Below, piece by piece: positions 27,831-37,164 of a DNA stretch of 64,000 bases; position 1 is the stretch's first letter; the number at the start of each line of letters is the position of its first letter. A program made the position numbers and the translations under genes. The DNA comes from Zunongwangia atlantica 22II14-10F7 (lineage in GTDB: Bacteria > Bacteroidota > Bacteroidia > Flavobacteriales > Flavobacteriaceae): NCBI RefSeq assembly GCF_002094855.1, contig NZ_ARYN01000006.1:1-64000 (forward strand). The letters run 5' to 3'. A model generated the notes under the pieces. That model had not been told where the DNA came from, ran no database searches, and worked only from the letters and a program-made list of their open reading frames with translations.

Positions 27831-29519
27831 ATGAAAAAATTAATATACTTATTTATAGCTTTTATTGGTCTTGCAATTACTGGTTGTGAGCCTATGGAAG
27901 ATGTTCAGGATGAGATTAATGCAGAGCTGGACAGTGAAAGAGCAGTTGCCGATAGAGAATATACACTAACCGAAGATGACTATTCGGCTATAGGTCTTAA
28001 TTTTCCCAACTTTAATAGCGAGGATGATGCCAGAGAGTTGATTCCTACTTTATTGGAAACACAATATCCAAATTATGGTGCCGGTTCTTCTGTAAGCGTA
28101 ACTTTCGATATTTATGATCCTATGAATATCGATGAATATGCTGTAACATCACAGGATTATGAAGATGCCGGAGTAACTTATTTTCCTCAGACTTCAGCTA
28201 TCAGTTCTTTTTTAGTATCTAAGTTCCCTTCTGCTGAGAGAGGAGATATTATAGAATTAACTTATCAAGGTGTAGCAGCTAACGACACTATTGAAATCAC
28301 TAGTAGTAGTGATTATGATTTAATTGGTGAAGAATTCGCTGCAGATTATCCAGATCCAGCAGAAAATGTTGCAGATCACCATAGTTTCGAAATTCGAAGT
28401 GATCGTAACACTGGTTGGAGTGAAAGCATGATAAGAGAAGCTTTAACTTATATCTTATCTACTAAAGATGCCGGAGTTTCAGGTATGATCTACGAAGTAG
28501 TCTATAGAACTTATAATGGATCTTCAGGTAGTTCAAGTATGAGCTTTAGGTATGATGGTAATGCATATGTAGCGGTTACTTATGGTGAAGAGTATGTATT
28601 CCAGGAAAGTGATACAACTGCTGTTGAAGCAGCCTTAATTTCAGATTATCCAGATGCTGTGGGTAATTTAAATAGATATGGTAATTTTAACTTGAATAAC
28701 TGGGATAAAGGAATGATAATAGAAGCAGCAGGTGCAGTTTTACTAGATAAATTCCCAGATACAGAGACTGGAGACAAGTATTTGTTTAGATACGAATATT
28801 ACGATGGAGATTATGGAGACGATTTTGTTTCTGTAGTTTATGATGGAGAAGAGTTTGTAGAAGATATTGCAGTTTCTGTAATAGAAATGACAAACCCATT
28901 TTACTATAATAATAATGCCTGGATGATGCCATTAATACTAGAGTCTGAAGATTATACGGCAATGGGGCAACGTTATCCTAATTTCGATGATTCTGATGAA
29001 GCACTTTACAAAATAGCAATCTTTTTAGGATTAGAATATCCTTATGCTATGGAAGGCGATTTTGTATCTGTTTCTTACCAATTTTATAGTGGTTCAACTT
29101 CTACAAGATATACCAACTTCGAATTTGTTGATGGTGCTTTTAATCCAATTTCAAGTGTTAGAACATCTTCTCTTCAATTTGGTAATGTAGATGGTGAATG
29201 GGTTCCAGACAATACAATTAGATACAGTTTAGTAGGTTCTGATTATACTACTATTGCAGATGCATTAGAAGAATCGTATCCTGGTCCTGTAGATAGTATG
29301 GCTCGTTATAGCAACTTCGATCGTAGATCTAATAATAGTGCTTATTGGAGTGACGAGATGATCTTAGAAGCAATGCAAATTCTTTTAAATAGGATAGCTC
29401 CAAATGCAGAAGTTGGTCAGAAATATGTACTTACTTATGAAATTTACAACGGTTCTAATGGAACTGAAGATATTAGCTTAATTAAAAATGAAGCTGGAGA
29501 ATGGGTTATTAATGAATAA
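27831..29519 (+). CDS. Surface lipoprotein with six degenerate internal repeats, family not recognised
   Basis: 562 residues with a lipoprotein signal (IGLAITGCEP, Cys19). The mature part shows six related units at about 43-97, 103-150, 157-250, 253-345, 370-440 and 466-562. Units carry forms of a DYxxIG...YP motif, a helix such as EMILEAM...LL, a GDKYLFRYEYYDG strand and, in several, a closing aromatic-Val segment. The mature protein is acidic and Tyr-rich. I do not recognise a named family. Coexpression with the receptor (12-base gap) and a terminator right after it suggest a surface partner of that receptor. The proposed role is inference from position only. Confidence 0.8.
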   Translation: MKKLIYLFIAFIGLAITGCEPMEDVQDEINAELDSERAVADREYTLTEDDYSAIGLNFPNFNSEDDARELIPTLLETQYPNYGAGSSVSVTFDIYDPMNIDEYAVTSQDYEDAGVTYFPQTSAISSFLVSKFPSAERGDIIELTYQGVAANDTIEITSSSDYDLIGEEFAADYPDPAENVADHHSFEIRSDRNTGWSESMIREALTYILSTKDAGVSGMIYEVVYRTYNGSSGSSSMSFRYDGNAYVAVTYGEEYVFQESDTTAVEAALISDYPDAVGNLNRYGNFNLNNWDKGMIIEAAGAVLLDKFPDTETGDKYLFRYEYYDGDYGDDFVSVVYDGEEFVEDIAVSVIEMTNPFYYNNNAWMMPLILESEDYTAMGQRYPNFDDSDEALYKIAIFLGLEYPYAMEGDFVSVSYQFYSGSTSTRYTNFEFVDGAFNPISSVRTSSLQFGNVDGEWVPDNTIRYSLVGSDYTTIADALEESYPGPVDSMARYSNFDRRSNNSAYWSDEMILEAMQILLNRIAPNAEVGQKYVLTYEIYNGSNGTEDISLIKNEAGEWVINE

Positions 29520-29540
29520 TCTTAATTCTTAGAATATGCT

Positions 29541-29578
29541 AAAACCTTCTGTCACAAAGCAGAAGGTTTTATTTTTTT
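29541..29578 (+). terminator. Terminator after the repeat lipoprotein
   Basis: An 11-bp perfect stem AAAACCTTCTG (29541-29551) / CAGAAGGTTTT (29560-29570) with an 8-base loop and a following T tract. Confidence 0.92.
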
Positions 29579-29640
29579 AAGCTTTTTTATTTATGATATT
29601 TGTGAAACTAGAGTCAAATTAGAATTTAAATCAAGATTTA

Positions 29641-31290
29641 ATGAAAAAGAATTTCTTTTTTGCATTCCTTTTGGGAAGTTTCTTCCTTGGATGTAGCAGT
29701 AGTGATGAGGGAACACCGAATGAACCTGGTAATTCTCAGGAAGAAAATCCAGTAGCCGTAGATGATAATTTTAGTACCATAGAGAATGTTGAAGTTACTT
29801 TTAGTGCAAACGATATCCTTCAAAACGATGAAATTGTAGATAATTCACGTATATTTTCTATAGATACAGAAAGTAGTGAAGGTGGTACAATTTCAGATAA
29901 TCGTGATGGGACCTATACATATACGCCACCGGCAGATTTTCAGGGAGAAGATACTTTTATGTATTCACTTTGCGTTCCTGGGGATTCCGATAGATGTTCA
30001 GAAGCTACGATAACAGTTCAGGTAGATCAACCTGGTCCTCCAACAGCTAATGATGATAGTTATAATGTTACTGAAGATGGTACTTTAACAATTCGTAATT
30101 ACGGTGAAAATGATGATCTGGTAGGTAATGCAATAATTACTGCCGTTGAATCTACAAGTGGTAATGCTACAGTTTCTATCGATAGTGAAAACAATATTGT
30201 ATACGTTCCTAACGAAGGTTTTGCAGGATCAGATTCTTTCACTTATACGATCTGTAACGATGATGAGGAAACTTCTTGTGATACCGCAACCATTACCATT
30301 GAAGTGGAGGATGAAGGTAACCCTACAGCCAATGATGATGAGGTTCTTGCAAATACAGATGATGCTGAAACAATCTTTACAAATCTACTGGCTAATGATA
30401 ATTTAATCGATGGTGCTACGCTTACCAGTGTAGATGATTCTTCAAGCGAAGGTACTGTAACATTAAATGACGATGGCACAGTAACCTATGTTCCGGCAGC
30501 TGGATTTACTGGCGAAGATACTTTTGAGTATTCGATTTGTGATGACGATCAGCCAGAAGCTTCCTGTAGTACCGCTACAGTAACTGTTCAGGTTGTAACT
30601 CCAATTGCCTTTAATATTCCTGCAGATTTACAGGATTATTATGCTGAAGTAACTTTTACTGAAAATTCAGATTTCTTAAAATTAGCGCTTTCCAACTTTA
30701 CAGTAGCTGCACACGAAACGATCTTAGCGTATACAGATCGTCATAATTATCTGTACAGCGCAGATGCAGATCCAGACACTCCCGGAAATGTAATTTTAAT
30801 GTATTCCGGAGAAAGTCGTCCAGATGACGAATATCAAACTCAGGAACCTCCAGGAGAAGGTGAAACTTTTAATACTGAGCATATTTATCCGCAATCCAGA
30901 TTAAGCGCTGCAGATGCTATTACAGATCTACATCATTTAAGATCTGTAGATATTCAGGTAAACCAGGCAAGATCTAATTATTCATTTGCAGATGGAGATG
31001 GTGATTATGGAAGTGTTGGGGACGACGAGTGGTATCCTGGAGACGATTGGAAAGGTGATGTAGCCCGAATGGTTTTCTATCTTAATATTCGTTACGGAGA
31101 AAATATCGAAACGGTTGGTGACTTAGATCTTTTCCTTCAGTGGAATATAGAAGATCCGGTTTCAGCATTCGAAATGCAAAGAAATAATGTGATCGAAGCT
31201 GCACAAGGAGTACGAAACCCGTTTATCGATAATCCATATCTTGCAACACTTATTTGGGGTGGTAGTGATGCTGAAAATCGATGGGAATAA
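29641..31290 (+). CDS. Endonuclease I lipoprotein with three Ig/cadherin-like repeats
   Basis: 549 residues with a lipoprotein signal (SFFLGCSSSDEG). Three tandem beta domains of about 95 residues (roughly 35-130, 131-225, 226-320) each begin AxDD and contain a TYTPPADFQGEDTFMYSLC-like strand, like the cadherin-like repeats of large surface proteins. Residues about 325-549 are an EndA/NucM-type endonuclease I: FNTEHIYPQSR with H414, then DLHHLRSVDIQVNQARSNY. This family cuts DNA, and often RNA, nonspecifically outside the cytoplasm. The protein is therefore probably a cell-surface nuclease displayed on a stalk. It has a terminator before it and its own leader. Confidence 0.92.
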   Translation: MKKNFFFAFLLGSFFLGCSSSDEGTPNEPGNSQEENPVAVDDNFSTIENVEVTFSANDILQNDEIVDNSRIFSIDTESSEGGTISDNRDGTYTYTPPADFQGEDTFMYSLCVPGDSDRCSEATITVQVDQPGPPTANDDSYNVTEDGTLTIRNYGENDDLVGNAIITAVESTSGNATVSIDSENNIVYVPNEGFAGSDSFTYTICNDDEETSCDTATITIEVEDEGNPTANDDEVLANTDDAETIFTNLLANDNLIDGATLTSVDDSSSEGTVTLNDDGTVTYVPAAGFTGEDTFEYSICDDDQPEASCSTATVTVQVVTPIAFNIPADLQDYYAEVTFTENSDFLKLALSNFTVAAHETILAYTDRHNYLYSADADPDTPGNVILMYSGESRPDDEYQTQEPPGEGETFNTEHIYPQSRLSAADAITDLHHLRSVDIQVNQARSNYSFADGDGDYGSVGDDEWYPGDDWKGDVARMVFYLNIRYGENIETVGDLDLFLQWNIEDPVSAFEMQRNNVIEAAQGVRNPFIDNPYLATLIWGGSDAENRWE

Positions 31291-31292
31291 CC

Positions 31293-31300
31293 TACTTTTG
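31293..31300 (+). promoter_or_regulatory. Putative -7 box for the small membrane protein gene
   Basis: TACTTTTG is an exact TAnnTTTG match 15 bases before the ATG at 31316. It lies directly after the nuclease stop codon. No TTG is found at the -33 spacing. Confidence 0.35.
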
Positions 31301-31315
31301 TAAAAAAAGAAAATT

Positions 31316-31753
31316 ATGTACCAAACTGTTCAATTTATACATTCTTACTGGGCCTATTTAGTAGTTGTAATGCTAACAATTGCTGCAATAAGCGCAATTA
31401 TTGGCTGGGTTTCTGGTAAAGAATATAGTGCCGGAAATTTTAGAATTTCACTTTTTACGCTTATAGTTTCTCACATTCAGTTACTTATCGGTATCGTTCT
31501 TTATTTTGTGGCTCCTTATTTTAAAATGTGGGGTGAAGTTGGAATGAGCGGAGTAATGGGCGACGATACGCTAAGATTGTATAATATGGAACATCCTCTT
31601 ATGATGATTATCGCTATTGTTTTGATTACCGTAGGATATTCAAAGCACAAAAAGAAATTAACCTCTACGCCAAAATTTAAAACGCTGGCGATATTTTATA
31701 CGATTGCTTTGGTGGTACTTCTTTCAAGAATTCCTTGGAATGCATGGCTATAA
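31316..31753 (+). CDS. Four-helix membrane protein, cytochrome b-like
   Basis: 145 residues with four hydrophobic segments at about 14-32, 45-65, 94-110 and 123-140. Histidines near helix ends (HSYW, SHIQ, EHPLM) could bind heme. Similar Flavobacteriaceae proteins are, as far as I know, often labelled cytochrome B, but that label is weak. No partner dehydrogenase is nearby. Function is unknown. Confidence 0.65.
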   Translation: MYQTVQFIHSYWAYLVVVMLTIAAISAIIGWVSGKEYSAGNFRISLFTLIVSHIQLLIGIVLYFVAPYFKMWGEVGMSGVMGDDTLRLYNMEHPLMMIIAIVLITVGYSKHKKKLTSTPKFKTLAIFYTIALVVLLSRIPWNAWL

Positions 31754-31773
31754 AAAATAGTCTTCAAAATATC

Positions 31774-31803
31774 AAAAATCCCCGTTTTTAGCGGGGATTT
31801 TTC
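31774..31803. terminator. Bidirectional terminator between convergent genes
   Basis: AAAAATCCCC (31774-31783) pairs with GGGGATTTTT (31793-31802) around a T-rich loop. It serves the plus-strand membrane protein gene and overlaps the last codons of the convergent nuclease/phosphatase gene, whose stop is at 31788. Confidence 0.85.
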
Positions 31804-32822
31804 TTTTTTATAAGATAAAGATATACCGGAAAATGATCGCTATAACCGCCTAAATAGCCATTATATCCATAACTTCGGAAGGGATATCCTTTATACTGTC
31901 CATTTGAAGTGATTAAATAGTCTTTTTTAAAAATCCCGGCTTTGTAATACTGAAAATGATTATAATTTTTAGTCGTCATAGTGCCTGAAACAAGGATTTG
32001 ATCAAACAAATTCCAATTATCGCGATAGGCTAAACTTCCAATGCCATTTTTATACAATTTCAGCATAGGATTATAAAACTGAAATTGATTCGCTTTTTCT
32101 GAAGTTTTAAGCACATTCTTCACATTTTTGTTTTTAGGATCATCATTAAAATCTCCCATATTCACAATTTTTAAAGAAGGATCTATTGCCCAAAGAGAAT
32201 CGCAAATTTTTCGGTTTACCGTTGCAGCCGATTTTCGATAATTTCGGCTTGCTTTTTCACCACCACTTCTAGATGGCCAATGATTTACTAAAAATGCAAA
32301 GTTTTCATCTTCAATTTTTCCTGTAGCCACCAAAATATCTCTAGTATAAATTCTTTTTCCTTCTTCATTCTGAATTAAGACGGCAATAGCTTTTGATGTT
32401 TGCGGTTGAAACACCTTGGGATTATAGAATAGGGCATTATCAATACCGCGGCGATCTGGCGAATCAAAATGAATAATTTCATAATTTTTATCTTTCAATT
32501 GTTCTGTATTCAAAAGATCTTCAAGTACAGTATAATTTTCAATTTCGCTTAAGCCAATAATTTCAGGACTATTGCCTGATAGATCAACTCCAATTTCTGA
32601 AATTACTTTACCGATATTGTTTAATTTCTGAAGGTATTTTTCTTCCGTCCAGGCATCTTTTCCATCAGGAGTACGATCATCATCGAAAGTGAAATCGTCA
32701 TTTTCAGTATCAAAAAGATTCTCGGTATTATAAAATGCGATTGTCAAAACTTCGTAAGTAGCTTCATTTTGTCCAAATCCAATTCCGCAGTAAAAAAGAA
32801 AAATTAGTTGTAAGATTTTCAT
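31788..32822 (-). CDS. Secreted endonuclease/exonuclease/phosphatase family protein
   Basis: 344 residues with a signal peptide (LQLIFLFYCGIGFGQ). The EEP fold motifs are all present: IAFYNTENLFD with the metal-binding Glu, IGLSEIE, the NHWPSRSGG active-site segment, NMGDFNDDP and the closing SDHFPVYLYL. Members are Mg-dependent hydrolases acting on nucleic acid or other phosphodiesters. An exported form next to a surface endonuclease I and three receptor genes fits extracellular degradation of nucleic acid, but a phospholipid or other substrate is possible. The gene diverges from the receptor at 32938, with a shared 115-base intergenic region. Confidence 0.9.
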   Translation of the reverse strand: MKILQLIFLFYCGIGFGQNEATYEVLTIAFYNTENLFDTENDDFTFDDDRTPDGKDAWTEEKYLQKLNNIGKVISEIGVDLSGNSPEIIGLSEIENYTVLEDLLNTEQLKDKNYEIIHFDSPDRRGIDNALFYNPKVFQPQTSKAIAVLIQNEEGKRIYTRDILVATGKIEDENFAFLVNHWPSRSGGEKASRNYRKSAATVNRKICDSLWAIDPSLKIVNMGDFNDDPKNKNVKNVLKTSEKANQFQFYNPMLKLYKNGIGSLAYRDNWNLFDQILVSGTMTTKNYNHFQYYKAGIFKKDYLITSNGQYKGYPFRSYGYNGYLGGYSDHFPVYLYLIKKKNPR

Positions 32823-32937
32823 TATCAGAATCTTAAAATTGTTGTGAGTTTGCGTTAAAGTTATCCTATTCTTTCGGATAAAATAAACGGTTTCGAATGC
32901 TATTTTCTAAATTGAAGCTGTAATTTATTGATTTTCA

Positions 32938-35757
32938 ATGAAAAGTGTGGTTTTTATTTGGGTGATTTCTATTTCCTCTGGTCTTTTGCAGGCGCAGGAA
33001 ATCATTATATCCGGAAAAATACTACATGCTAATTCTCAAAATGTTATTGGTGGCGTTAGTGTTCGTTTAGAAGATCATTTTACGGAGGCCAGCACTAATG
33101 CCGAAGGAGTTTTCATACTAAGTTTTACAGATCTCGAAATGGGAAATTATATTTTAAATATTTCAAAACTTGGTTTTCAGTCACTGCGTTTACCAATTCT
33201 TATAGATCGCCCTACTTTAGATTTGGGTGTGATTACGCTAACGCCTGATATTGCAGAACAGCAGGCGCAATTAGGAAGCGTAAATCTTAGTGAAAATGAG
33301 TTGGATGACGATCAAATAGATGCCGGTTTTTCTTCGATTTTAAATGCTGGGAAGGATGCTTTTTTAAATGCAGCCGCTTACGATTTTAGTCAGACCTATT
33401 TTAAACCTCGTGGTTATGATAGTCAGTATGGTCTGGTAATGATCAACGGAATTGCGCTGAATAAAATCAATAATGGCCGGCCGCAATGGAGTAATTGGGG
33501 TGGTTTAAATGATGTGCAGCGCAATCAGGATTTTAATTTCGCCGTAAGCGCTGTAGATAATAACTTCGGAAGTCTTGCCGGTTCTACCAATTTCGTGATG
33601 CGTGCCTCAAAATTTTCTAAAGGTGGCAGGCTTACTTTATCGGCTGCCAATAGAAGTTATCGTTCCAGGATCATGGCCACTTATAGTTCAGGAGAATTAA
33701 AAAATGATTGGTTTTATACCGTTTCGCTCTCCGGAAGATTTGCTGAAGAAGGCTATATGGAAGGAACCTCGTACAACGCAAAATCGGCTTTTCTTTCCGT
33801 AGAAAAAAAGATAAATGAAGATCATAGTTTAAATTTTGCAGCAATTTATACACCCAATATTCGTGGAAAATCGGCGGCGATCACCGATGAAGTTTTTGAA
33901 CTAAAAGGAAGAAAATATAATAGTTACTGGGGATATCAGGAAAATAAAATTAGAAATTCCCGGCAAAGACGGGTAGAAGAGCCTATCTTGATGTTGAATC
34001 ATTTCTGGGAACTTTCAAAAGACATCCAAATAACAACCAATATCGCCTATCAGTTTGGAAGTATTGGCAATACCCGAATCGATTATGGGGGAACAAATTT
34101 AGTTCGGTTTAACGATCAGGTTTCTTACGATGGTGGCGGCCAAAATCCAGATCCCGCTTATTATCAAAATTTACCGAGTTATTTTTTACGATTTGAAGGG
34201 AGTGAAAATTATGAGGCCGCTTACCGAAGCGCCGCTGCATTTCGGGAAAATGGACAATTAAACTGGGATGCGATCTATGAAGCGAATATAACTGAAGCCA
34301 ATGCCGGAAATAATGCCGTTTATGCTTTAACCGAAGATCGAAACGATGATCGTTCGGTTTTTTTGAATACGACTTTCGATCATAAGCTAAATTCAAATTT
34401 GAAGCTAAATGGCGGAATTAATTTTCAGCAGCTAAAAAGCCATAATTATGCAAAAATCGATGATCTTTTTGGTGGAAACCGGTTTCTGGATATCGATTTT
34501 TTCGCTGAACCAACCAATGATTATTCACTGGAACAAGTAGCGCAGAGTGATTTGCAAAACCCAAATCGGCTGGTGGGTGAAGATGAGATTTATAAATATA
34601 ACTACGATCTAAATTCAACGAAATTTGAAGCATTTTCCCAGCTTCAGTTTATTGCCAAAAACATCGAAACTTACCTTTCAGCAAAGATCAGTTCAACAAA
34701 TTATGATCGGTTTGGTAATTATCAAAATGGTTTATTTCCTGATAATTCACTTGGGAAAAGTGCAACATTGCATTTTATCGATTTTGGTTTAAAAACGGGG
34801 ATAACTTATCATTTTACGGGGAGACATTCTATTTCTTCAAATTTATTTCTAGCCAGTAATCCGCCAACTTTGCAAAACAGTTTCGCAAATCCACGACAAA
34901 ATAATACCCTGGTTCAGGATTTGGATAGTGAACAAATTTATAGTGCAGATGCCACGTATCGCTATCGTTCGCCGAATTTCAATTTAAAAATTAGCGGCTA
35001 TTTTACACAATTTCGTAATGTAACCGACGTCTCTTTTTATTATGTTGACGGACTTTCAGGCCTAGGCAGAAATACAACCACTGCTTTTGTTCAAGAGATT
35101 TTATACGATGCCGAAAAGCAGCATTTGGGAATGGAATTTGGTGCTGAAGCGCAGGTAACTTCTACGATCAAATTAAAGTCAGCTTTAGCGCTTGGCCAAT
35201 TTATTTTTTCCAATAATCCCAATTTGTATTTAACCAGCAATAGTTTTGCCGGCAATGTGAATTATGGGGAAACTCGTTTACAAAATTACCGTTTGGCAAA
35301 CGGGCCGCAGCATGCAGCACAAGTAGGTTTTGAATATCGTGATCCCGATTATTGGTGGTTTGGTTTAACGGCTAACTATTTCGCGAACGCGTTTATTAAT
35401 GTGAGTCCGTTACTACGAACTTCAAATTTTGCTACAGATACAGATGGATTACCGCTAGAAAATTATGATGCGCAAGTTGCCAGGGATTATCTAAAACAAG
35501 AGAATTTAGGCGACTATTTTTTGCTGAATGCCATAGGAGGGAAATCCTGGAAACTGGGAGATTATTATGTTGGGCTTTTTGTTAGCCTGAATAATATTCT
35601 GGATCAGCTTTACAAAACCGGCGGTTACGAACAATCCAGAAATGCCAATTTTACCAGTTTGCAGGAAGATCGCGAACGTGAAATGCCTGTTTTTGGCAAT
35701 CGCTACTGGTACGGTTACGGCACCACTTATTTTGCTAATTTATATGTTCGGTTTTAA
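32938..35757 (+). CDS. TonB-dependent receptor coupled to a DUF5689 lipoprotein
   Basis: 939 residues with a signal peptide (VVFIWVISISSGLLQAQ), a CarboxypepD-like domain (about 22-110), a divergent plug that keeps FKPRGYD, WSNWGGLND and AGSTNFVMRAS, and a barrel ending YGTTYFANLYVRF. The plug resembles those of the receptors at 22483 and 25281, which suggests one receptor family with different ligands. The DUF5689 lipoprotein gene begins 1 base after its stop, so they are translationally close. The neighbouring divergent gene is a secreted nuclease/phosphatase. The ligand is unknown. Confidence 0.9.
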   Translation: MKSVVFIWVISISSGLLQAQEIIISGKILHANSQNVIGGVSVRLEDHFTEASTNAEGVFILSFTDLEMGNYILNISKLGFQSLRLPILIDRPTLDLGVITLTPDIAEQQAQLGSVNLSENELDDDQIDAGFSSILNAGKDAFLNAAAYDFSQTYFKPRGYDSQYGLVMINGIALNKINNGRPQWSNWGGLNDVQRNQDFNFAVSAVDNNFGSLAGSTNFVMRASKFSKGGRLTLSAANRSYRSRIMATYSSGELKNDWFYTVSLSGRFAEEGYMEGTSYNAKSAFLSVEKKINEDHSLNFAAIYTPNIRGKSAAITDEVFELKGRKYNSYWGYQENKIRNSRQRRVEEPILMLNHFWELSKDIQITTNIAYQFGSIGNTRIDYGGTNLVRFNDQVSYDGGGQNPDPAYYQNLPSYFLRFEGSENYEAAYRSAAAFRENGQLNWDAIYEANITEANAGNNAVYALTEDRNDDRSVFLNTTFDHKLNSNLKLNGGINFQQLKSHNYAKIDDLFGGNRFLDIDFFAEPTNDYSLEQVAQSDLQNPNRLVGEDEIYKYNYDLNSTKFEAFSQLQFIAKNIETYLSAKISSTNYDRFGNYQNGLFPDNSLGKSATLHFIDFGLKTGITYHFTGRHSISSNLFLASNPPTLQNSFANPRQNNTLVQDLDSEQIYSADATYRYRSPNFNLKISGYFTQFRNVTDVSFYYVDGLSGLGRNTTTAFVQEILYDAEKQHLGMEFGAEAQVTSTIKLKSALALGQFIFSNNPNLYLTSNSFAGNVNYGETRLQNYRLANGPQHAAQVGFEYRDPDYWWFGLTANYFANAFINVSPLLRTSNFATDTDGLPLENYDAQVARDYLKQENLGDYFLLNAIGGKSWKLGDYYVGLFVSLNNILDQLYKTGGYEQSRNANFTSLQEDREREMPVFGNRYWYGYGTTYFANLYVRF

Positions 35758-35758
35758 T

Positions 35759-37126
35759 ATGAAGAAATTTGTAGCCCTTTTAATTCTTATTTTGATCAGC
35801 TGTGTGACGGCAGACGATTATGATGTTCCACAAACTCAACTCCCGGCAAATGTGAGCATAGAAGGCACGCAAATTAGTCTAAGAGCCGTAAAAAATAATT
35901 ATGATGAAGAAACCGGCGATATATTTACATTTTCGGGAGACCAGTATTTTGAAGCTTATGTGATTTCTTCAGATAGGGCAGGTAATTTTTATAATGAATT
36001 GATCCTTCAGGATCGTCCAGAAAACCCGGAAGCGGGGATACAAATTTTAATTGATGAAAATGCCCTTTATCAACGCTATAACTTCGGAAGAAAAGTGTTT
36101 GTGAAATTAAACGGATTGAGTATTTCAAAAAGCAATGGATTAATTCAGTTGGGAAAACAGAATAGGGGAGATCTTGATCCTATAACACCTTCAGAAATCG
36201 ATGAATATCTGGTTCGTTCAGAAATTATAGAAGAGATCATTCCGCAGCAAATCGATATTGGTGATTTTTCACCTGAATTTTTATGCACTTATGTGCAGTT
36301 AGATAATATTCAGTTTAATCGAAATTTATTTACCCAAACCAACAGCACTTTTGCTGCTGAAACTTACGATCAATTTGATGGTTTTCGTCAAATCGAAGAA
36401 TGTGGCAGCGATGATACGGCTTTGCTAAGCACCAGTACTTATGCCGATTTTAGGTCGGTTAATTTACCGGCAAGCTCAGGTACGATATTGGGTGTTTTAG
36501 GACGTGATTTTTATGATGATTTCTACGTGGTTCAGGTAAATTCAACTGAAGATCTTTCTTTTGGAAATGAGCGCTGTGACCCTGAGTTTTTTAACTGCGG
36601 AAATAATACTGAAGAAGGTGACACGATTTTGTTTGAAGAAAACTTTGCTGAAATCACCAATGAGAATCGATTAGATCCATTAGGCTGGACTAACGTCAAT
36701 ATAAATGGTGGCGAAGAGCGATTTGTTGATGCTACCTCCAACGGAAACAGAACACTAAGGATTTCGGCTTACAATACCGGGGAAAATCCTTTAGAAGCCT
36801 GGCTGGTGACGCCGCCCATCGATCTTTCGCAAACTCAAAATGAGGTTTTGTCTTTCGATATTCGGGCGTCTTATGATAATGGTACTATTTTGCAGGTATA
36901 TATTAGCGAAGATTTTAATGGTGATCCAGAAACTGCAAACTGGCAATTGCTCGAGGCGAATATTCCCATGGGACCATCAAATCAAAATGCTACGATTTTT
37001 AGGAATTCAAAGATCGATATTTCCTGTTTTACTGCTGAAGTTTATGTAGGTTTTCGATACCAGGGAAGAGATCCTTCCCGAACCACAACTTATGATATTG
37101 ATAACATAAAAGTCACAGCTGAATAA
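35759..37126 (+). CDS. DUF5689 lipoprotein with C-terminal choice-of-anchor domain
   Basis: 455 residues. I start at the ATG giving MKKFVALLILILISC, a lipoprotein signal with Cys at residue 15. The frame stays open 117 bases further upstream inside the receptor gene, but that extension would bury the signal. Residues about 25-270 resemble DUF5689, which includes an OB-fold-like part (GRKVFVKLNGLSI). Residues about 290-455 resemble choice-of-anchor J/jelly-roll domains (EENFAEIT...WTNVNINGG, AWLVTPPIDLS, TYDIDNIKV). It is probably a surface partner of the receptor gene directly upstream. Confidence 0.82.
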   Translation: MKKFVALLILILISCVTADDYDVPQTQLPANVSIEGTQISLRAVKNNYDEETGDIFTFSGDQYFEAYVISSDRAGNFYNELILQDRPENPEAGIQILIDENALYQRYNFGRKVFVKLNGLSISKSNGLIQLGKQNRGDLDPITPSEIDEYLVRSEIIEEIIPQQIDIGDFSPEFLCTYVQLDNIQFNRNLFTQTNSTFAAETYDQFDGFRQIEECGSDDTALLSTSTYADFRSVNLPASSGTILGVLGRDFYDDFYVVQVNSTEDLSFGNERCDPEFFNCGNNTEEGDTILFEENFAEITNENRLDPLGWTNVNINGGEERFVDATSNGNRTLRISAYNTGENPLEAWLVTPPIDLSQTQNEVLSFDIRASYDNGTILQVYISEDFNGDPETANWQLLEANIPMGPSNQNATIFRNSKIDISCFTAEVYVGFRYQGRDPSRTTTYDIDNIKVTAE

Positions 37127-37127
37127 T

Positions 37128-37135
37128 TATTTTCG
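37128..37135 (+). promoter_or_regulatory. Possible -7 box before a small secreted protein gene
   Basis: TATTTTCG, a TTCG variant of the TAnnTTTG box, stands just after the DUF5689 stop codon and 29 bases before the ATG at 37165. Evidence is the motif alone. Confidence 0.25.
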
Positions 37136-37164
37136 TAAAACCTACTAACCAAATCTACTGTAAA

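Noticed and set aside
29760-30600. Possible tandem DNA repeat array in the nuclease lipoprotein gene
   Set aside because: The repetition is at protein level only (three Ig-like domains); the DNA copies are diverged and are not CRISPR or satellite repeats.
35642-35758. Upstream extension of the DUF5689 gene into the receptor gene
   Set aside because: It would overlap the receptor and bury a clear lipoprotein signal that begins at 35759.
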